DNA of 64,000 bases from Kalaharituber pfeilii (lineage: Eukaryota; Ascomycota; Pezizomycetes; Pezizales; Pezizaceae). Of this stretch, positions 1-10,010 are shown in pieces. The stretch covers positions 1-64,000 of the forward strand of contig WHUZ01000120.1 of assembly GCA_015179045.1 (NCBI GenBank), read 5' to 3'. The first letter of the stretch is position 1, and each line of letters begins with the position of its first letter. The notes beneath the pieces were generated by a model. That model made no database searches, was not told the origin of the DNA, and was given only the letters and a program-made list of their open reading frames with translations. A program made the translations under genes and the position numbers.

Positions 1-134
1 CCCTTAGATACAGCCGTAGCTAATGCAGTCCCATACTCCCCGCCTACACTGTTGGTATGTGCTGCGGTTTCCGGAAGTCCCGAACATCCTGATGGCGTCG
101 CGGACGATATCTGCGCGGGCGTGGTCGAGGACAT
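1..134 (-). CDS. 5' end of a second ankyrin(-HET) gene, cut by window edge
   Basis: Minus-strand frame open from an ATG at 134-132 to the window edge. Its product matches the N-terminus of the complete copy starting at 7427 almost residue for residue (Met-Ser-Ser-Thr start, then the first ankyrin repeat with a GGEYGT motif). It differs by a few substitutions and keeps the frame. It is therefore the first 44 or so codons of a tandem paralog of the ankyrin-HET gene, continuing leftwards beyond this window. An in-frame TAA lies just upstream of the ATG in both copies, which supports this start unless an upstream exon is spliced in. A retroposon-like insertion sits only 38 bp upstream of the ATG, so its promoter or 5' UTR is interrupted relative to the other copy. 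Whether the rest of the gene is intact cannot be seen. Confidence 0.6.
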   Translation of the reverse strand, partial: MSSTTPAQISSATPSGCSGLPETAAHTNSVGGEYGTALATAVSK

Positions 135-172
135 GTCTTCCAATATATGTTCTACCAGTTAGGTTAGAATTA

Positions 173-1043
173 AACTGCGAAGGTGTGGAGAAGAGGGGAG
201 GGAGGAGAGGTGGAGATATATAGGGGAGCCTCCCTGATGCAGAAACCCGAAGGAGCGTCCGGAGGTTTCTGGAAGCAGGTTTTAGAAGTAGATAGAAATT
301 TCTTTGTTTGCTATGGCCACATTCCGTCGCGCACTGACTAATACACTTTTTTTTTTTTTTGTTTGTTCTGTTTTGGGGGGGGAGGGGGGGGTTCCCGACA
401 CATAGGCTCCCAGTTGGCCTTAGTCCGCATTCTAGCCTCGGCCACAATACACTCACATTTGGCATCTCATCTTTTGAAGTCGAAAGATTGGTCAACCTGG
501 AGCTTGTGGGCATTTCGTATTATTCTATCAGTGTTTTTATTGTGAGCTAAACTCTAATGAATTTTTTTTTAGAGCAGCTGCAAAATGCTATACTCATGAT
601 CATTGTGAGTATAACTTTGCATATTGTCTTGAGTCTGTTTCTGATATGACAATCATTTTGTATAAATGTTTACCAATTATGCATGCATATCGCTATGGAC
701 ATGACAAAGGAATATGTAGATCATTTCCAAATATCGTAAGGATTTCCTGTACTAGTACTGATTTTAGCATTCTTGGCACGTTGCATTTTTTCCCATACAA
801 TTCAATCTGCTTCTACTCACCCCTTATTTTTTTTTTTTTTTTTTTTTTTGTACAGGACATAGAATTGTAGAGCAGACAAAATACTACATATTAATGTCCT
901 TTAGGTTTCAATCAGGTGTGGATTGGTAATGTAGAAGGTCTTCAAACGTGGTGGCTGTAACTGGTCCCTTCTATGTGCACCCCACCATAAGCCTGTTTCC
1001 GGCGACCCTGCCATGGCTTGGCGCTGCAAGCGGGGTTATGTGA

Positions 1044-1081
<38 letters not shown>
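173..1081 (+). mobile_element. Retroposon-like insertion with poly-A tail and 11 bp target-site duplication
   Basis: The 909 bp segment is flanked by direct repeats GGTTAGAATTA at 162-172 and 1082-1092. The paralogous flank at 7455-7465 has this 11-mer once and no insert, an exact empty site. The right end has a 28 bp A-run (1051-1078) next to the duplication, the signature of target-primed reverse transcription (non-LTR/SINE-type or retrocopy). No long ORF is present. A long T-run followed by 'gtacag' (about 829-854) and a GTGAGT (606) look intron-like but are unproven. Internal G-rich and T-rich tracts occur near 344-390. I cannot assign a family or a source transcript. Confidence 0.75.
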
Positions 1082-1082
<1 letters not shown>

Positions 1083-1177
1083 GTTAGAATTACATTCACG
1101 ATGTTAGTACCCACGCTGCAAAGTACCAAGGACTTCTATAATAATCGTTAGGCGATTTTGTAAGAGGTTTTCCCTTA

Positions 1178-1447
1178 TTGCGCTCCCTTTGTTGCACAGG
1201 TACTATCAACTATTCTGCATATAATAAATATGCTTTCACTGGCTTGACTCCTGACTTGTGCTCGGCTTGTTGGCAGTTTGCTATGGCTGTGGACGCTCTC
1301 AATCTGAAGTTACTATTTATTGTGGGCTGCTGTTACAGAGCTCTTTTCATGCCACCCCGCGCGAAGCCGCACAGTTACAAAGTAGAGTACAAAATGTTCG
1401 GGCTGCGCAGGATCAGCATATGTAATAACAATTACATTCGCCCATGA
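1178..1447 (+). other. Open frame shared by both duplicated flanks, probably non-coding
   Basis: An 89-codon open stretch without an ATG (it begins at TTG) is also open in copy B (7561-7839), where a 9 bp difference preserves the frame. I counted 12 substitutions, about 8 of them amino-acid changing, so there is no sign of purifying selection. I treat it as conserved flank sequence rather than a gene. Confidence 0.2.
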
Positions 1448-1854
1448 TGGGCAAAATCTGCTTCTCCACGTTCAGCGTCTCTATGTAGATTACATTGAAA
1501 ACTCTACAGGGGGTAAGTATGTAACCCGATTTATTTCGTTCCGGCTGATAGTGGGGTAAGGCACTGGCGATTGTTACGGGCAAGTTGCGCGCCATGCCAA
1601 CCCCACTTGTGCACTCGTATCGGCCGATTCTCTGAACGATGGCCCTTGTAATGTTCTCATTATAGAATGGTGTACAACCAACTAAGTGTAGTCACATTCG
1701 GGGCAGCCAATGGCAGCTACATGAAGTATATGCTGTATATTTTGGTGGCGCATTACGCTGGTTAGCATCGGACAGGGTAGGTACATCCTCCACACCTACT
1801 TGATACGTCTGAAGCAGCCATGCCAAGGCCAGCACTGCTAATAGAGGTATTATA

Positions 1855-2230
1855 AGGAAGGCCTTTATGGGACGCGTAGGGACGGGCGGGCGGTACCTAC
1901 AGGTTTTGATATCTGGTTCGGGAGAGAAGAGTGGTTTAAGACGCAGAATTTCTGCATGAGGGCAGCAGAGCGGATTCAGCCTGTCAACTTTAGGAAGCGG
2001 GGACAAGGGTAGGAGGGTGGAAGGAGGTGGGGGAGATGAGGAAGAGGAGGATGGGGATGATGGGAGGTTTGCTGGTGGACCTTTCTCCTTTTTCTTTGTC
2101 TTTGCTTCTGCTTCTCTTTCCTAGAGGGGGAAACCCCGTTTCCTTTGTTAATTTTTATGCCGCGTATATGATAGTCCCGGAAAAAGTGCAAAATAGCCAG
2201 GCACCGTCGGGGACGTAAAATATTAACAAA
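1855..2230. other. Segment present only in duplication copy A
   Basis: In copy B the sequence passes directly from 'agaggtat' to 'aagtaccttaatgagg', whereas copy A has about 375 extra bases here. It contains a purine-rich stretch (about 2005-2090) and no convincing gene. There is no clear target-site duplication, so insertion in A and deletion in B are both possible. The matching place in B carries a 45 bp tandem repeat. Confidence 0.5.
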
Positions 2231-2599
2231 CTTAAGTACCTTAATGAGGTTTAGTGCAACCAGACTAGAGGTTTAGCACATTTACGTCCAGCTGAATTGC
2301 ACTTGATTTACCCTGAGAAGTGACTGGTAAGCTGGTGCTTTAACACGACTGAGCAAGCGCCAGGTGAGCAGTAGAGTTCTATCAAGCTTAACCATTGGCC
2401 ATTGACGCTGGTATGCTGTAGTCTCGTAACCAGGCTGGTCAGCGGGTGCAATCTCACTGCTTTTGGCCCGCTTGAGGGGGGGACGATGCTAGCTTGAGGG
2501 GTGGATGTGCATTCTTATTTGTTAGTGTCCAGGCTAAGGTACCTAATCAAGTGTCAAGACAGCAACTTTGCTGCTTGGCATGAGACTGCTAAAAGATGT

Positions 2600-3621
2600 A
2601 TGTACTTTCTATGGGCCTAACGGTACACATCCTCTATCGTATATGTATACATGTAGACTTATAAATAACTTAGCAATTTGTAATATATAAAAGTATACAA
2701 TTATATATATACTAGCAATATATTACCAGTAATTTTAGTTTCTTATAATCGATAAGTATTATACCATTTATCCTATTCTAATCCTTTTCAAATAAGTACG
2801 TATATCTACCTAGGCTTCCTTCTTTCGGTACCACTTTCTCTAGAAGTGCATTAATCTCTAAACCCCGTGAGTTATTCTCTTCAAACCATGTCTTCAACTA
2901 CTTCCAAAAGCGTATTCAAACCCACTCTCCTGGTCACAAGGGCACAACCCGTGTCCCATAGTTCGGTACTCTCCCATAATAGATTCTCTGAGTACTCTTC
3001 TTGGTACGAGGGCTTGACTGCTCCCACGCGCTTTGCTACTCCTCGAGGCTCGCTACCTCACAACGAGTGATATTGACCCCTAAACAAATCGACTGAGGCC
3101 CTCTACCTAGCGTGTATGCAAGCGTGTACAGACCTATCCCGAAAGACTCTCGGCCGTAAGGAAGCGATTCAGCTCTGTCTGACAGCTCTAAAACTCCTCA
3201 CTCCAGCTGTGAGCGTTGCGAGCAGGCAACACTCGTACATCATGTCACTACACGTAACAGCTACGCAATGCAAAGCTGATAACCACTATTTCAAATGAGA
3301 TACATAAATCATATAACATTCTGTAGCACAAAAGTTAGAGAAACCTATGCACCCTCACTCCTCGCCCTACTCTCTCATCTCCTTCGAATTAACGTTCCGC
3401 CCACTCCCTCAGACTCACTACTGAATCTGGGCCGGTCCTCCTTCTCTGCTAGTAGTTCTCCTGCTTGTAGCCCTGCCGGCAGTCTTTCCTTCCACACACC
3501 TATCCCGCTTAGTTACCTGTGCGTTGAGTATATCCCTCCTATAGTATACGCAAGCTTAGCTAATTGAGCTCCTATGGTATTTCAATAAATATACAAGAAT
3601 CGGGCGTACTACCTCTACACT
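2600..3621. other. Gene-free stretch downstream of the HET gene
   Basis: AT-rich between about 2640 and 2800 with many TATA steps, then mixed composition. Short open frames on the plus strand (2867-3070, 3116-3298, 3295-3567) show no recognisable domain or start context. I see no gene here. The 3' UTR of the HET gene should lie in its right-hand part. Confidence 0.5.
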
Positions 3622-5440
3622 TCATACAAATAGGGCATTGATCTTTTTCATTAAGGGGCCATCGTTCTCCCCTCCTACCAAAAGCTCGCTACTCGAGTCT
3701 GTCCTGAGGATGCCAACTTTCTTAAGGACCTCAATTTCACCAATTTTCTGTTTTCCGTCTTCTGACCTATATTGCCCATTTTGTGTCTCAACCTCTTCGA
3801 ATACCACCCAGTTGTAGATATGCTCTGAGTTGAGGACGGCAAGGGTGAATCGTTTCTTATGTATTTTAATGTGTGCTTCAGACAAGTAGGGGAAGTAGAA
3901 CCCGAGAACCTTACTTCCTATCTCGACTTCATATTCATTTTGCTCGCTTAATTCACTCAGGAGAACATGAGAGATTGCCCACATGCCAGAGACAAATAAC
4001 CATGGTTTATCCTTAATGTTTCGCTCGGATTGAATCAACTCCGGGGTTTTGCGATTTTCAGGCCATTTTGCAGGTGCATGCTCATAATCAGGGTCACGCT
4101 CCGGCCACTCCATCATTTGCCTCCAGGTTGGGAACCATTGCTGTTCTGTACCCCGATATGGAAAGTCGAATAGGATCTCAATCTTTCGCCCAAATGGAAG
4201 AACATGGAAACATTGTCTCCAGGCAGTTTCATCGCTAATTCTCTGGTTGTAAGCTGGTAGTTGAATGGTGCGCAGGAGATAGAATAGTCCAGCGACTTTG
4301 TCAGTAGGTTGTGATGCACAGCGAGTAGCCATTTCCCGTGCGAGCTCATACACAGTGCAGCCACCGGGGCTGTCTACATCGGCAGCTAGTTTTAGAACAG
4401 GGCGGATAGCCTTTCTCAGCGTGGTGACCTTCCCAGCAACCGTGCCTTTAGTGTTCAGAATGATACGCCCATTGTCATGTGACACTCCTCCATTGAAAGT
4501 CCGGTTCTCTGCCCCGATTTCCTGCAAGGTCCAAGCTCGCCGTAGCCAGTGCCGAGGGTCATCCCAGCCGTGCTTACTGAAAGGTGCTCCGAGACCATTG
4601 AAATATCGCACGAGCTGTGCTGCTGCACGGTATATGTTACCAATGGTAGGTACATCTATCTTCCATTCTTCGTCTTGCTTAAGTGCCTCAAGGGAACTGT
4701 GGAGATTCGGAGACTGACCAGGGGCGTCAGATCGCTGTCGGAGGCAGAGAACATCAAGCCACACATAGTCTGCCCCAAAGCTGAGTAGCTCTTGCCGTAC
4801 GTGCTCCAGGTCAATGCCGTTAGGAAGCGGAACAGGCCACTGGTACTGGTTGATGGGCGTCTCAACTGTCTCCATATTGCTTGTCCAGCTGTGCGAGACA
4901 GCCCAGAAGGTAGGATATAATATAGATGCAGTGCCAGGATTGGTAACCGTGGCACTACGGGGAACTTCGGTTGACTGGATTTCTGCATGCAACATTCCGA
5001 ACTCAACCACGCGACTGCTCTTGAGGTCCCAAATGCGGCGCGGCATGATGAGATATGGTGACTTGATGAGTTCCTGTCCAGTGTCGTCCATGTAGGTTGC
5101 CTTTGTACGTTCTTCGTCGATTTCTTTTGCTCTGTTCAGCCACCGGGCCCGTTGCGCTCCCACATTAAACCCCTCTTCATTGAAGTGTCTCCACCCGGCA
5201 CGAGCTGCGGCGTATGCTAGACCAAAGTCAAAGCCTCGCGCGACAAAGCACCAAATATCATTTCGGATCCATTCTCGAAGACGATCAGCTGCATCCTTGC
5301 GGATACCGATGAGGTCTGTAAGGGAGCGAACGAGCATGTCCTCACTGAGCTGCTTACATGGAAGGTCAGCTTGTTCTGGGGTGAGGATGCCTCCAGCACG
5401 GAATGCGCTCTGGGCGTGTGCGCCACCCCAGGATGCGTTG
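3622..5440 (-). CDS. HET-domain (heterokaryon incompatibility) part of an ankyrin-HET protein
   Basis: The frame has an internal Met at 5337 (571 residues) but stays open upstream to about 5440, where it abuts the ankyrin frame. Three hallmark HET blocks are visible, counting from that Met: AVSHSW at residues 146-151, YVWLDVLCLRQ at 191-201 and RAWTLQE at 267-273. HET domains in fungi trigger programmed cell death on non-self recognition; the residues here fit the family, but activity is inferred. The segment joining the ankyrin array to residue 1 (ILTPEQ, LPCKQLSED) reads as normal protein, so I regard this as the C-terminal half of the gene starting at 7427. A single missing base near 5440 would join them. 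The HET domain follows the repeats instead of preceding them. If the shift is real, the HET half may be untranslated. Confidence 0.8.
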
Positions 5441-7427
5441 GTTGTAGGTACTTGTTGGCGGCGTTGAAGAGATGATTTGGGGGCACTCCCGTGTAGGGCA
5501 TCGGAAAGGGAGGTGGCAGCTCATCATGGCTGGCCTCGATGGCTTGCCGGTGGTCTATGCCCTCAGCCAGCCGCGCAATCAGCCCCGGCCCGCCCTTGCC
5601 GGCCGCAGCTGCGTCCAGGGCAGTGGGATACCCACCGTGAGCGGCGTGGTGCCGGCCGCCGACATGCTGGGCATCCGCGCCCCGGCCCAGCAGCAGCGAC
5701 GCAAGCTCCTCGTGGCCGTAGTACGCAGCCACGCCCAGCGCAGTCCCATAGTCGCCGCACACTCTGTTCACGTCCGCCCCGCGGTCCAGCAGCAGCGAGG
5801 CCATCGTAATGTTGCCCTTGTATGCAGCCGCGCCTAATGCAGTCCCGTACTCGCCGCCCATAGCATTTATATCTGCACCGCGGCTCAGCAGCAGCAACAC
5901 AGTCGCCTCATGACCCTTATATGCAGCAGCCCCCAGCGCAGTTCCATACTTGCCACCCACAGCGTTTATATCTGCCCCAGCATCAAGCAACATCCATACA
6001 CTTTCCACCTTTCCGCTGTATGCAGCCGCGCCCAAAGCTGTCCCATATTTGCCACTTGTAGCATTGATATCCGCTCCATGCGTCAGGAGTTGAAGTAGTA
6101 GATCCAGATTCTCTGCAACTGCAGCCGCACCCAATACAGTTCTATACTTGCCACACGCAATGTTGATATGCGCCCCTCGCTCCAGCAGCAATGTCACAAT
6201 TTCCTTGTTTCCCTTGTTTGCAGCGGCACACAAGGCAGTCCCATCTTTTCCACCTACAGCGTTGATATCCGCTCCTCGATCCAGCAGTAATTGCACAATT
6301 TTCTTCATACCCTTGCTTGCAGCCACAGCTAATGCAGTCCCATACTGGCCTACAGTGTTGATATGCGCTCTTCGATCCAACAGTAATGTCACAATTTCCT
6401 CGTTTCCATTGTTTGCAGCCACAGCTAATGCAGTCCCACACTGGCCTACAGCGTTGATATCCGCCCCTCGATCCAGCAGCAATGTCACAATTTTCTTGTG
6501 TCCGTTGTTTGCAGCGGCACACAAGGCAGTCCCGTCTTTTCCACCTTCAGCGTTGATATTTGCTCCCCGATCCAGCAGCAATGACACAATTTCCTCCTTT
6601 CCCTGAATGGCAGCCGCGGCCAAGGCAGTCCCAACGATGCCCCCTACAGCATTGATATCCGCTCCCCGATCCAGCAGCAATGACACAATTTCCTCCTTTC
6701 CCTGATTGGCAGCCGCGGCCAAGGCAGTCCCAACGACGCCCCCTACAGCATTGATATCCGCTCCCCGATCCAGCAGCAATGACACAATTTCCTCCTTTCC
6801 TCGACAGGCAGCCATGGCCAAGGCAGTCCCAACGATGCCCTCTACAGCATTGATATCCGCTCCCCGATCCAGCAGCAATGACACAATTTCTTCCTTTCCC
6901 TCATCGGCAGCCGCGACCAAGGCAGTCCCAACGATGCCCCCTACAGCATTGATATCCGCTCCCCGATCCAGCAGCAATGACACAATTTCCTCTTTTCCCC
7001 CACCAGCAGCTGCGCCTAAGGCAGTCCCATATTTGCCCCCTACAGCATTGATATCCGCTCCCCGATCTAGCAGCAATGACACAATTTCCTCCTTTCCCCC
7101 ACCAGCAGCTGCGCCCAAGGCAGCCCCATATTCGCCCCCGACAGCATTGATATCTGCTCCCCGGTCTAGCAGCAGTAATACAATTTCTTCTTTTCCCTCA
7201 TGGGCAGCCGCGATCAAGGCAGTCCCATACTTTCCGCATTCACTGTTGATATCCGCTCCTTGATCCAGCAGGAGTAATACAGCTTCCTTGTCCCCCTTGG
7301 ATACAGCCGTAGCTAATGAAGTCCCATACTCCCCGCCTACACTGTTGGTATGTGCTGCGGCTTCCGGAAGTCCCGAACATCCTGATGGCGTCGCGGAAGA
7401 TATCTGCGCGGGCCTGGTCGAGGACAT
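5400..7427 (-). CDS. Ankyrin-repeat part of an ankyrin-HET protein
   Basis: The first ATG is at 7427-7425, with an in-frame TAA upstream. After about 30 unstructured residues come some 17 ankyrin repeats of 32-33 residues (7337 down to 5661), with consensus GTAL-x-AAA-xx-GKEEIVSLLLDRGADINAV. Repeats 2-8 are almost identical, repeats 13-17 more diverged. As written the frame ends at 5217, but beyond about 5440 its product loses protein-like character while the HET frame gains it. With one added base near the CC at 5440-5441 the two form a single ORF of about 1268 codons (3622-7427), divisible by three. Ankyrin arrays bind proteins or other ligands, so here they would be the recognition part of an allorecognition or immune-type receptor. 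The 5' end is duplicated at the left window edge. Confidence 0.8.
5661..7337 (-). repeat. Array of about 17 ankyrin repeats (99 bp period)
   Basis: Successive 99 bp units (two of 96 bp) encode ankyrin repeats. Units between about 6560 and 7240 are nearly identical in DNA. Differences cluster in the two residues after GG (EY, KY, IV, VV, KD) and in the two or three residues between AA and GK (GG, DE, CR, NQ, IQ, NN). Such homogenised repeats with a few variable sites fit unequal crossing-over or gene conversion with diversification of the binding surface. Confidence 0.85.
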
Positions 7428-8211
7428 GTCTTCCAATATATGTTCTACTAGTTAGGTTAGAATTACATTCACGATGTTACTACCCGCGCTGCAAAGTACG
7501 TATACATACCAAGGACTTCTATAATAATCGTTAGGCGATCTTGTAAGAGGTTTTCCCTTATTGCGCTCCCTTTGTTGCACAGGAACTATCAATTATTCTG
7601 CGTATGATAAATATGCTTTCGCTGGTTTGACTCCTGACTTGTGCTCGGCTTGTTGGCAGTTTGCTATGGTTGCGGACGTTCTCGATCTGAAGTTACTATT
7701 TATTGTGGGCTGCTGTTACAGAGTAATCTTAGCTCTTTTCATGCCACCCCGCGCGGAGCCGCACAGTTACAAAGTAGAGTACAAAATGTTCGGGCTGCGC
7801 AGGATCAACATATGTAATAACAATTACATTCGCCCATGATGGGCAAAGTCTGCTTCTCCACATTCAGCGTCGGTATGTCGATTACATTGAAGACTCTACA
7901 GGGGTATAATTATGTAGCCCGATTTATTTCGTTCCGGCTGAAAGTGGGGTAAGGCACTGGTGATTGTTAACGGGCAAGTTGCGCGCAATGCCAGCCCCAC
8001 TTGTGCACTCGTATCGGCCGATTCTCCCTTGTAATGTTCTCATTATAGAATGGTGTACAACCAACTAAGTGTAGTTATATTCGGGGTAGCCAATGGCAGC
8101 TACATGAAGTATATGCAGTTAATTTTTGTGGCGCATTACGCTGGTTAGCATCTGACAGGCTAGGTACATCTCCACATCTACTTGGTACGTCTGAAGTACT
8201 TAGGCAGCCAT

Positions 8212-8300
8212 GCCACTGCTAAGAGAGGTATCAAGTACCTTAATGAGGTTTAGTACGCCACTGCTAATAGAGGTATCAAGTACCTTAATGAGGTTTAGTG
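8212..8300. repeat. 45 bp tandem direct repeat (two copies)
   Basis: The block beginning GCCACTGCTAA and ending in TTAATGAGGTTTAGT occurs at 8212 and again at 8257 with very few differences. It is single in copy A of the duplication, so it arose after the duplication or was lost in A. Confidence 0.8.
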
Positions 8301-8567
8301 CAACCAGACTAGAGGTTTAGCACATTTACGTACAGCTGAATTGCACTTGAATTACCCTGAAAAGTGACCGATAAGCTGGTGCTTTAACACGACTGAGCAA
8401 GCGCCAGGCGAGCAGTAGAGTTCTATCAAGCTTGACCATTGACCATTGACAATGGTATGCTGTAGTCTCGTAACCAGGCTGGTCAGCGGGTGCAATTTCA
8501 CTGCTTTTCGCCCGCTTGAGGGGTGGATGTGCATTCTTATTTATTAGTGTCCAGGCTAAGGTACCTA

Positions 8568-8829
8568 TGAGACTAAAGGTACTGTAGAGGAGGAAAGTGG
8601 ACTAGAGGGAAGAAGGAGCAAAACAGCTGGAATTGATCGAGGTCTATGGATCTGACTTTCTTCAATCTTGTAACGATGATGATCCCCCTCTGAGGCCTCT
8701 CCTCTTTCCCCCTCATTAAATACCCATTCCTGTTTGGTACCCCGTTCCCCTTCTAGTAATCACCTCCTTCCCTCATCATTGCACGTGAAATGCCAAGATG
8801 TCCCCCCACACCCAGGCGGGTTTGCGACA
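8568..8829. mobile_element. Solo-LTR-like insertion, 262 bp, TG...CA ends
   Basis: The segment starts TGAGACT and ends GCGACA and is flanked by GTACCTA direct repeats at 8561-8567 and 8830-8836. Copy A of the duplication has a single GTACCTA and no insert at the equivalent place (about 2539-2546), so this is a real insertion after or during duplication. TG/CA termini and a short target-site duplication fit a solo LTR. The 6-7 bp duplication is slightly longer than the usual 4-6 bp, and no second copy or internal region is visible here. Confidence 0.65.
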
Positions 8830-9117
8830 GTACCTAACCTAGTATCAGGACAGCAACTTTGCTGCTTGGCATGAGACTGCTATAAGATGTATGTACGCGA
8901 CCGGACTGAGGCAGGCTCAACTGCCGCTTCCCAGTCTGTGGTTTGTTGACTTCTTGCGTGGGAGGTAATTTTTGGTTTTGTATGGAGATGGGAGGTGTCG
9001 TCTTTTGGGTCTGTCTACTCGAAGTTGGGCTCTGGGACTCATTTGTAGCCCCGACCGCAACTGGAGGCTTCACGCCCCCCAAATCCTTAATATAGCATCA
9101 CTACAGCCGGTAGAGCC

Positions 9118-9231
9118 TCGAGCAGCCATGGACAGAACAGATTAAGGATGTGCTGGTCGAGGCTGCGAAGATGAAGCTGCCCACGCTTATGGGCTCTCAT
9201 TATGCCCTCGGACACAAGAACACTCACGTTG
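9118..9231 (+). other. Short coding-like segment ending at a splice-donor consensus
   Basis: An open frame of about 38 codons (Glu-Gln-Pro-Trp-Thr-Glu start, later KMKLPTLMGSHYALGHKN) runs into GTAAGT at 9232. It reads like an exon of a larger gene, but I find no matching start or downstream exon. Unrecognised; probably a gene fragment. Confidence 0.25.
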
Positions 9232-9486
9232 TAAGTCAAAACGACTGTAAAACCCCAAACCATATAAAGGCTGCTCTTGTGCCATCCTCTTTGGTCAAGA
9301 GCTAAGTACTTGTAGTAGTCATATGGTCGCTACGTAGAAATACTGCTACATACATACATACAGGTAAGTAGCTATGTAGTATATACATGTAACATCTACA
9401 TTACCTAAAAGCAGGTACATATCCTCGAAGATTTAGGCGCGCACCGACACGCGCATACCTCCTTGATGTAGCATTCAGAAGACGTA

Positions 9487-10010
9487 CTACTCTCTAAAAA
9501 ATTCAACGTCTGGCTGTACTAGGAACCCCGCAAAACAACTGCGAGGCCTTTTGCCAGTCACTCCGAATACTACTAGCTCTAGATCAGCCTTGCGTTCTCT
9601 ATCACAACCTAGGACAAAGCAAGCGTAACAGTCACATATGCAACGGAGACCCCATTTTGCTTGTATGTGACTCCATTCTGCAATTTCTAATCGACGCCTT
9701 AGGCGATACAATGGGCCGTGAGTTAATATGTGTTTGACTTCATTAGGATTGCCCACAAAATAGTTTGAACTGGAGAATTGCACAGGCGCAACACCTTTTT
9801 TTTTTTTTTAATATCATTACTCGCATGCGCAATACACCATTGCCAAGTGCTGGCAAAGAACACGCCGCCAGTCTGGTCTCATGTCAGATTTACATTCAGC
9901 ACAAGCCGTCCAGTATCGAGCAAGTTAACGCGGTCTAAAGTCACGAAATTATGCAAGGCCGGAAAGACAAACTCTCTGACATATGCTATTGACTCTACCA
10001 TGTTGGGACG
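9487..10010 (-). pseudogene. Eroded unrecognised gene in two frames
   Basis: From an ATG near 10003 the minus strand encodes a protein-like segment (MVESIAYVREFVFPALHN...), interrupted by a TGA near 9887, then continuing in frame (DQTGGVFFASTWQWCIAHAS) into a 13 bp A-run (complement of 9797-9809). A second frame with no Met of its own then runs to a stop at 9487 and includes a Cys cluster (CICDCYACFVLGC). A single-base change in the homopolymer would join the frames. The TGA could come from a C-to-T change at an Arg codon. No family recognised. It may be a relic or a gene damaged by sequencing errors. Confidence 0.3.

Larger units (their letters stand above)
1..2600. repeat. Segmental duplication, copy A
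   Basis: Positions 1-172 and 1093 to about 2600 match 7293-7465 and 7466 to about 8890 in the same orientation, covering the start of the ankyrin gene and its upstream flank. The shared stretch ends after the block containing 'cagcaactttgctgcttggc' (around 2563 and 8844). Copy A carries a 909 bp insertion (173-1081) and about 375 bp (roughly 1855-2230) absent from copy B. Copy B carries an LTR-like insertion and a 45 bp tandem repeat absent from copy A. Over the best aligned 270 bp, 11 of 12 substitutions are transitions. Confidence 0.85.
7293..8890. repeat. Segmental duplication, copy B
   Basis: Second copy of the ankyrin-gene start and upstream flank (see copy A, 1-2600). It keeps the empty site of the retroposon-like insertion at 7455-7465. 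It contains the LTR-like insertion (8568-8829), the 45 bp tandem repeat (8212-8300) and a 9 bp insertion near 7725 relative to copy A. Confidence 0.85.

Noticed and set aside
4..513. 169-codon minus-strand frame at the left edge
   Set aside because: It runs from the retroposon-like insert into the ankyrin gene in a different frame from the real one; the true ankyrin start is the ATG at 134.
5472..7263. Plus-strand frames of 121-185 codons across the ankyrin array
   Set aside because: They are mirror translations of the 99 bp repeats; the minus-strand ankyrin reading is unambiguous.
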